Positions 58,321 to 64,000 of a DNA stretch of 64,000 nucleotides are shown here, one piece after another. Where the stretch lies: positions 62,001 to 126,000 of the forward strand of contig JNEN01000919.1 of assembly GCA_000697355.1 (NCBI GenBank). Reading direction: 5' to 3'. Positions within the stretch are counted from its first letter, which is position 1, and every line of letters begins with the position of its first letter. The notes beneath the pieces were generated by a model. The model saw only the letters and a program-made list of their open reading frames with translations, was not told the origin of the DNA and did no database searches. This stretch comes from Syncephalastrum monosporum B8922. Lineage: Eukaryota > Mucoromycota > Mucoromycetes > Mucorales > Syncephalastraceae. A program made the position numbers and the translations under genes.

Positions 58321-58776
58321 AGATACACCACGACAGATTGTTTACATACTTTATATTCTCTTTATCTCTATATCACCCTGCATCCCATGCGATAATACAC
58401 ATAGGCTCTCATATTCACGTTCACGTTACACAATCCAGTATAAGTTTCCGTTTTATTAGTGACAAGGTTCGGAGCCCAGGTCGTCTGCATTTGTTCGATT
58501 GAAACCCAACAGAAAGTCGCAGGCTAAATCAAGCCTGGGGAAGAGAAAGCGTGTGCCTTGCATTTACGCGTCAACGAGTTTCTGAGATCCGAATAATTTT
58601 TAGCTCCTTGCTTGGGTGGCATCGTACATTTGCGTGAAAACGCATGTTCCGTAGCCTAGGACGGAGTAAAGGGACTAGGAACGTAAGTTGGGGGACGCAT
58701 TGACATCTCATTGCCATAACTTGTCGCAGATATGCAGCATACGACAGTATGCGACTTAAATATCGCGTCACTTTTG
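58321..58776. other. Convergent intergenic region, 0.46 kb
   Basis: TRAF-gene 3' flank. Nothing coding recognised. Confidence 0.5.
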
Positions 58777-59034
58777 TCAAGCTGAAGACTCTGGAGCGAC
58801 CTTGTACCGCAAGAGCAGCACATTTGGGATGTCCAGGTCTCGAGGCATCTGCGACGAGCAGGGTATGTTGGCGTTGCGCCTGTGTATAGCCCTCTTGAAC
58901 TTCTTTGCTAGAACAAATACTGCCAGTCTTCCGTATCCAGTTTCCGCAACGTCTTTGCTGTTGACCACATCGACACTAGTACCGTTATCGCAGTCTGGCG
59001 CTTGCTGGATGAGCCATATTTTAGGCCGTCTTGT
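58777..59034 (-). pseudogene. Orphan coding remnant without a start codon
   Basis: An 85-codon frame between a TAG at 59035-59037 and a TGA at 58777 reads like protein: RRPKIWLIQQAPDCDNGTSV, VAETGYGRLAVFVLAKKFKR, DLDIPNVLLLRYKVAPESSA. Its first in-frame ATG is near the end. The 5' side (CTGTAG after a GTAAGT 36 nt upstream) looks like an intron, but no upstream frame connects. It therefore seems to be the last exon of a truncated gene, possibly cut by the nearby transposon region. Family not recognised. Confidence 0.35.
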
Positions 59035-59360
59035 CTACAGTATACAGTATACTCATTTTCAGGCACTTACACAAGATGATTGCTTTCATTTTTTCCTTGA
59101 TATGCAATTTACACTATTTCATCTTTTGCAAGGTGTAGCCGTTATTTACTACTCTGTGTGTTAGAGCACGTATGCAATTGATTACATGTTTTTTTCTGAA
59201 AACAGGCCCAAAAAAGCCGTGTTTCTAATCAGTACATACTTTAGGCATAAGTACATACCGAATGACCGTCCTCATCAAAGCCTTAGCATACAGTATACTG
59301 TCAATGCTGTACATACACAATTGCCTCTACATCGTACTGTACATAGCCTTCCCTACAGTA

Positions 59361-60362
59361 CAGTCAGTGGACAAAAAAAAGGAAACACTTTTGAAATTCC
59401 GTCTTTTTCATCACCCAACAGAGTATCTTTCAACTACAGTTTCTCCACAGCTATTAGAGCTATTCAGATAGAACAAACACTCCTCTGTAGCCACGATGGC
59501 ATGTTATATGGTGTATAAATTTGAGGCAGATAGGTATAGTTTATTTGCTTCTATAGGAGACAGTAGAGCTCTATCATCTCGTACTGCCGCCTTTCGCCTT
59601 GATGACGGCATTGATACGGTCTGGCATGCTCTCAATGAGCTTGTTCCAGTCCGCCATCTCACAAGACCCCCACGCATCTAGGATAGACTTTGTGAAGGCC
59701 TCTTGGGTCATACCAGGCTGGTGCGCCTTCTGCACTTCTTGTTTCATTTGCCTCCACAAATTTTCGATGGGATTGAGATCTGGCGATTGTGCAGGCCAGT
59801 CTATCTTGACAATCCCATGCTTTTCCAGCCACTTTTTTCGGCGCGTTGCTACGGTGTATCGGTGCTCCATCCTCCATGAGCAGGAAACCAGGGCAGGTGT
59901 CCAAGAAACGCTTCAGTGGACCTTCGTAGATCTGGTTCACGAAGTCCACCGCTGTGCTCTTGGTTCGGCGACCTTCCTTCTCGAAGACGCCGGGTTCCGT
60001 CTTCTTGGCGAAAGCAAGACGTTTCTCCTTGTGCTTCTCAGTCAGGAAGGGCTTTTTCTTCGCGACTCGAGAATTGACGCCAGCACGTTTAAGGGATAGT
60101 CGGACAGTCTTGGTGCTGACATCGAGGCCGAATTTCTGCGTAATGTCTTGCAGAGGAGCGCGACGATCTTTCTTGACTTCGCGTAGCAAGAGACGCTCGT
60201 CACGCTCGTGAGCTTTCTGGGGCGCCCGGAGCCTTCCTTTCGCTCGTAGTGCCCATATTGCTCGTGATCAGCAATGGCCTTATAGATGGTCTTTCGTGAC
60301 ACATTTAGTTCATTGGCGATTTTCGTGATGTCCCAGCCAGCTTGCTTGAAGGTCGCCAACAT
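59361..60362 (-). mobile_element. Decayed Tc1/mariner-like DNA transposon
   Basis: A degenerate Tc1-type transposase lies on the minus strand. On its 3' side the sequence CAGTCAGTGGACAAAAAAAA at 59361-59380, preceded by TA, resembles a Tc1-type terminal inverted repeat and TA target site. No matching repeat was found on the other side (checked to about 60700), so the right end is lost or diverged. The interval given runs from the putative terminal repeat to the first transposase methionine. Confidence 0.65.
59574..60362 (-). pseudogene. Tc1/mariner transposase pseudogene
   Basis: Three overlapping frames carry successive parts of one Tc1-like transposase: an N-terminal helix-turn-helix (AGWDITKIANELNVSRKTIY) followed by a GRPRK hook; a middle part (RLSLKRAGVNSRVAKKKPFL, LLMEDGAPIHRS) with the second catalytic Asp; and a C-terminal part with DWPAQSPDLNPIENLW holding the final acidic residue. 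At least two frameshifts separate them. The block that should carry the first catalytic Asp, between FAKKT and DFVNQIYEGPLKRF, is missing, implying an internal deletion. The product cannot be functional. Confidence 0.85.
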
Positions 60363-60841
60363 CCGTTGATGCTGTTTATGCAGGACAAAGCGTATAGTCG
60401 GTAAACCTCGTTTGATTCATACGTAGATTTATCATATCTGTCTACCACATCCATTGGTGACCGAGCAGGCGGCCGGCCGCATGGGAATACTCAGCAAAGG
60501 ATCGCTGCAACTAAGGTAAGTGCTCGTCAGTCGCCAGGGTAAGAACATGTTTCGCGAGACGACCTATTTGACTTAGTCGCTATAGCAGGAGTAATCTCAG
60601 GCCCCTTGACCTCGCCTACCATGCTGCCGCCATTACCTAGCACCCTTGACTATACTACTTGGCCTCGTAGCCTTTTTTTTTTTTTGTAAATCTTTTGTGA
60701 AGAAGAGGTACATATGTATATTAAATGTGTCTTTTTCTTCTACAGGTAGGGCTGTGAATTTCGCACAAGATACGGCTACAAAAAGATAGTCTTTTTCGTT
60801 ATGGTACATTTAATAAAAATCAGGTATGCTAAGCGACTCAT
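60363..60841. other. Intergenic, 0.48 kb
   Basis: Between the transposon remnant and the aldo/keto reductase 3' end. Contains a GGCCGGCC palindrome at 60472-60479 and a 14-nt T run at about 60672-60685. No gene seen. Confidence 0.5.
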
Positions 60842-62062
60842 TTACTGATGACCCCAGATAGACTGCGGTGCATAATGTTCCTCCAGGCTCTTAATTTCCT
60901 CATCGGTCAGCTTGATCTTGAGGGCGGCAATTACATCCTTCATATGTGACTCCTTGCCCATGCCGACAATTGGAGAAGTGATGGCCGGTTTATGGAAGAT
61001 CCAGGCGAGAGAAAGCTAAGTATGCGACCGGAATATGAGCATCATATGCCAAATTGAGATATACAGTAATACAAAACTGTACCTGAGCAGGTGTCACACC
61101 CTTCTTTTGGGCAAGCTCCACCACTGTATCAATGATCTTGTCGCTTTGCTCGCTCTCCAGATTCATCCCCCCGCCATTACGGACAGTGTTACGGTTCTTG
61201 CCAGCAAGAAGACCCATAGCCAGTGGCGACCATGGGATCACAGCGATACCTTCATCCACACAGTACGGAAGCATCTCGCGCTCTTCTTCGCGGTACAGCA
61301 AGTTGTACAGGTTCTGCATGCTGACAAACTTGGTCCAGCCGTTCTTCTCGGCGATGCGGTTGGCCTTCTGGAATTGCCAGGCCCACATGGAGCTTGCGCC
61401 AATGTAGCGGACCTTGCCTGATTTGACCAAATCATGGAGCGCCTCCATCGTTTCCTCGAGCGGGGTTTCCTTTATCACGAAATAAAAAGAAAAAATGAGA
61501 CATATTTTCTAGGCCCAGCGCTGAAAATACTTACAGGATCGAAACGATGAATTTGGTACAGGTCAATGTAGTCGAGACCCAAACGCTCAAGTGAGGCATC
61601 GACGGCATCAAAGATGTGCTTGCGCGACAGGCCCAAGTTGTTGATTTGGTTGCTGTCCATTTTACGACCGATCTCGGCGCCTGGCGTCTTGCCAAGACCA
61701 AAGAACACCTTGGTGGCCACGACGATACGGCTTCGCTCCATATTATTCTCCTTAATAGCCCTGCCGAGAATGCGCTCGCTCTCGCCATTGGAGTAGATGT
61801 TGGCAGTATCGAAAAAGTTGATACCCGCCTCGTACGCCATCTTAATCAACTTTAAAGATTCCTCCTCGTTCTGGACCCAGGCTGCCCACTCGGAAGAGCC
61901 GTAGGACATGCAGCCCAAGCAGACACGCGATACCTGTGTAAAAGAATCGCCACCAGCGTGGTTAGTTCAGGCATAGACAAGACGACAACAAAGGCTCCTT
62001 ACGTGCATACCCGTCTTGCCGAAGCGGGTGTATTGCATTTCAGTGTTAGACCAGTCTGGCAT
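60842..62062 (-). CDS. Aldo/keto reductase (aryl-alcohol dehydrogenase type)
   Basis: NADP(H)-dependent oxidoreductase with a TIM barrel. At least four exons from ATG 62060-62062 (MPDWSNTEMQYTRFGKTGMH) to TAA at 60842. Catalytic tetrad by position: Asp and Tyr in INFFDTANIYSNGESERILG, Lys in VVATKVFFG, His in YIDLYQIHRFDP. Later family blocks: SGKVRYIGASSMWAWQF, VIPWSPLAMGLLAGK, and the C-terminal cofactor region SLAWIFHKPAITSPIVGMGK. This resembles fungal aryl-alcohol dehydrogenase / Yakc-type reductases. Substrate unknown. No targeting signal. Confidence 0.9.
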
Positions 62063-63283
62063 TTTGCTTGTTTGTGAGTAATATGGTGAAGAAATGGACA
62101 GAAATACCAGCAGAGCTGTATTTATGCAAGAAAGTGCTTACGCGTCCGTTTCCAAATTTGTTTTACAGTATGTCAAGTTGGGACGCGTCATGTCACTTGC
62201 TGATAATTCGGTGCCGAAAGAACCGGCGTAATGTGATTGGGTAATCATCCAAAATCAAGTTTAATTTGAGCACTCCTACAATATTCGAATACGCTTCCTA
62301 CTCATTTTGCGGTAGATAAGGCTTTCTTACCATCTACCGAGGTATTGCTCGGACCGAAGCCAACGTTGAGCGTGACTCATATGACTCTTATATCCAAGAA
62401 GCGCTCCACAATTGTTATTGCTCATATGTGGCTCTCTCCCTCACTCGACGCCTGCTCTAAGAATGAGAAATCTCGCTGGAGACATTTATTCATCCTTGGA
62501 CTGCGATATTCACCCGGGAGTTTGGTTGGCAGTGCAGAAATTTAAGGCACCACATATATATATCAAAATAGAGAATGCTCGATATATACATTATATGCAA
62601 CGAAGACAAACGCGTATATCTTCTGGTGACTGCTGCACGAGTACAAAATTCGTTTAAATCTGTAGTACAAAGGCAACGTCGTGCAGAGGAGCCATAAAAT
62701 CACTCTCTGGTATGAAGAACCTGCACAGCATGCTAAAGAAGAGCGAAATATCTGGTTCCTATTACACGAAGCAACCTACACTATTGAGCATGTGGGTGCC
62801 TCTTTCCAAGGACTGTTTACTTTTAATCCGCAGTTCATTGTTGAGCTCAAGTGTGCCGATATGGCTGGCATACTGGCCAAGACATGAGCTCAGATATACA
62901 CCATGTCTTTCAATTTTGACGCCTTAAGCTTGGCTCAGAACTGTAACGGACTTTTCCACCATACACACAAATTATGCTTCCTTTGAGTGCTTTACACGTC
63001 TGCGGTCCCCCACCCCTATCTGAGGGCTATCCTTGTTCTTTAAAAAGTAGAATGACGGATGAGGAATTGCAAAACGGAGAACGTTCGACCCTTATCTTTG
63101 TTTTAGAGGCTGATATAGAAGAATAAAATGGGGAGTAGACCAGATTTTACACACGCCGTGGAGTACATCCACAACTCCTTCGGTTGGTTATCTAGCAGAA
63201 GTGTAACTGGAGAGGCAGCTTGTCATACCGAGACCCTGCTCCGCACGAATTCTGCATAACAGGAATGATGGGTTTCATACAAG
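62063..63283. other. Intergenic, 1.2 kb
   Basis: 5' flank of the aldo/keto reductase and 3' flank of the edge gene. Overlapping open frames at 62681-62927 (two plus-strand frames) have no recognisable similarity. TATATATA tract at 62552-62560. Confidence 0.45.
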
Positions 63284-64000
63284 TCAGCGACAATAAGCCT
63301 CAGGCACCTGGGCTTTATAACGCTGGCCTTTCTCAACTGACTTTGTGTTCTCCTCCTTCTCTTCCACCGATGCCGCCCGCTCGGTGAAGCTGTATGACAT
63401 ACAGCAGAAGTAAATCACGACACCTCTAAATATGACTGCTAGAATTATTGATATTTATCTCTACCAGTCTACAGTTATATCTATGCTACCAAAATAAACG
63501 TCTCATTTGAGTGTTGATCCAGCCAGACAAGTTGCTATAATATATGCTCTCTACTTAAAAGAGAAATAGAAAAGCGTAGGGCTTGCAACGACTTACATAT
63601 AAACTTTGTTTGGCGTGCAAAAAAGGGAAGACTGTATGCTTAAAAGCCTATCAATATATAACTGAGACAACCTCGTCATCCAATACAAATATTAAACGAA
63701 GACGCGTCCTATTATCGCTCTAGGAAACAGTCGCTCTACGGCATGTGACATAATCTCCAAAAAAAAAAAAAAAAACCATCATTGCACTGCACCTGCGGTC
63801 GCTACAAGTGAAAATAAATAGTCATACCAAAATTAGAGTCATATTCTTAAGCTCAAGCGTGGTTCCTACAAAGCTCACGTAATCTTTTCACAAATAAGAC
63901 ATTCTTTCATACCTAAATTTAAGGTTGGAACTGTTTCCGTTCTTCTCCGAATCTGTAAGTTTCTTGCTCGAATAAATGGGTATCCAGATCTGCTACTGAT
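63284..64000 (-). CDS. 3' part of an unrecognised membrane-protein gene, running off the right edge
   Basis: The last exon ends at TGA 63284-63286. It encodes a hydrophobic segment (VIFRGVVIYFCCMSYSF) and a charged cytosolic-looking tail (VEEKEENTKSVEKGQRYKAQ, VPEAYCR). Upstream on the same strand further exons can be threaded in frame: one with FILESIYYSNLSGWINTQMR near 63550-63500, and exons at the window edge reading YPFIRARNLQIRRRTETVPT and GTTLELKNMTLIL joined across GTATGA/TTGTAG introns. A 17-A run (63759-63775) interrupts the region. The internal junctions are tentative, the start lies beyond 64000, and the family is unknown. Confidence 0.4.

Noticed and set aside
62681..62927. Two overlapping plus-strand frames of about 70 codons
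   Set aside because: Two frames open simultaneously with no similarity or codon preference to choose between them.

Overview
This is a nuclear chromosomal window from a filamentous fungus. Genes are split by many short introns (mostly about 40-115 nt, GT-AG, one likely GC-AG), several start codons have TATA boxes about 65-125 bp upstream, and intergenic DNA is rich in pyrimidine runs and microsatellites. The gene set (Cdc11/AspA septin, Set3C-type Hos4 ankyrin protein, DMC1, PX-PH phospholipase D, peroxisomal urate oxidase, TRAF-type RING protein, NOL4-like integrase-zinc-finger protein) suggests an early-diverging fungus, most likely Mucoromycota. No rRNA, tRNA or CRISPR was seen. The organism call is inference.

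Layout. 0.1-10 kb: 3-hydroxyacyl-CoA dehydratase (PHS1 type) convergent with DMC1, a small Q-rich protein, a septin and a large Hos4-like double-ankyrin protein. 12-25.8 kb: a GRAM-VASt (Lam/Aster) sterol-transfer protein, an unrecognised Q/P/S-rich protein, an importin-7/8 type karyopherin and a BCS1-family AAA ATPase. 26-31 kb: a sparse stretch with one probable small spliced membrane-protein gene, then a NOL4-like protein with an HHCC integrase-type zinc-binding module. 31.7-44.5 kb is dense: phospholipase D divergent from APC13/SWM1, a GPI-anchored Ser/Ala-rich protein with an 11-nt microexon, urate oxidase, an FAD monooxygenase and an ACL4-like TPR chaperone. 44.5-64 kb: a Myb/SANT protein, a probable spliced gene of unknown function, mitochondrial ribosomal protein mL46, a coiled-coil/zinc-ribbon protein, an AIG2-like gamma-glutamylcyclotransferase, a nitrilase-superfamily hydrolase, a RING/TRAF protein with an apparent one-base frameshift, an orphan ORF remnant, a decayed Tc1/mariner element, an aldo/keto reductase and the 3' part of an unrecognised membrane-protein gene leaving the right edge.

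The genes are mostly unrelated housekeeping functions rather than one pathway. DMC1, PLD (Spo14 type), APC13 (Swm1) and septins all have meiotic or sporulation roles in yeast, but only PLD and APC13 are adjacent here. I did not find a clearly novel multi-gene system. The best leads are gene-scale: the integrase-derived protein, the microexon/GC-AG intron, the TRAF frameshift, small spliced genes hidden in apparently empty DNA, and a few structured non-coding segments. All splice sites were called by eye from consensus signals and frame continuity.
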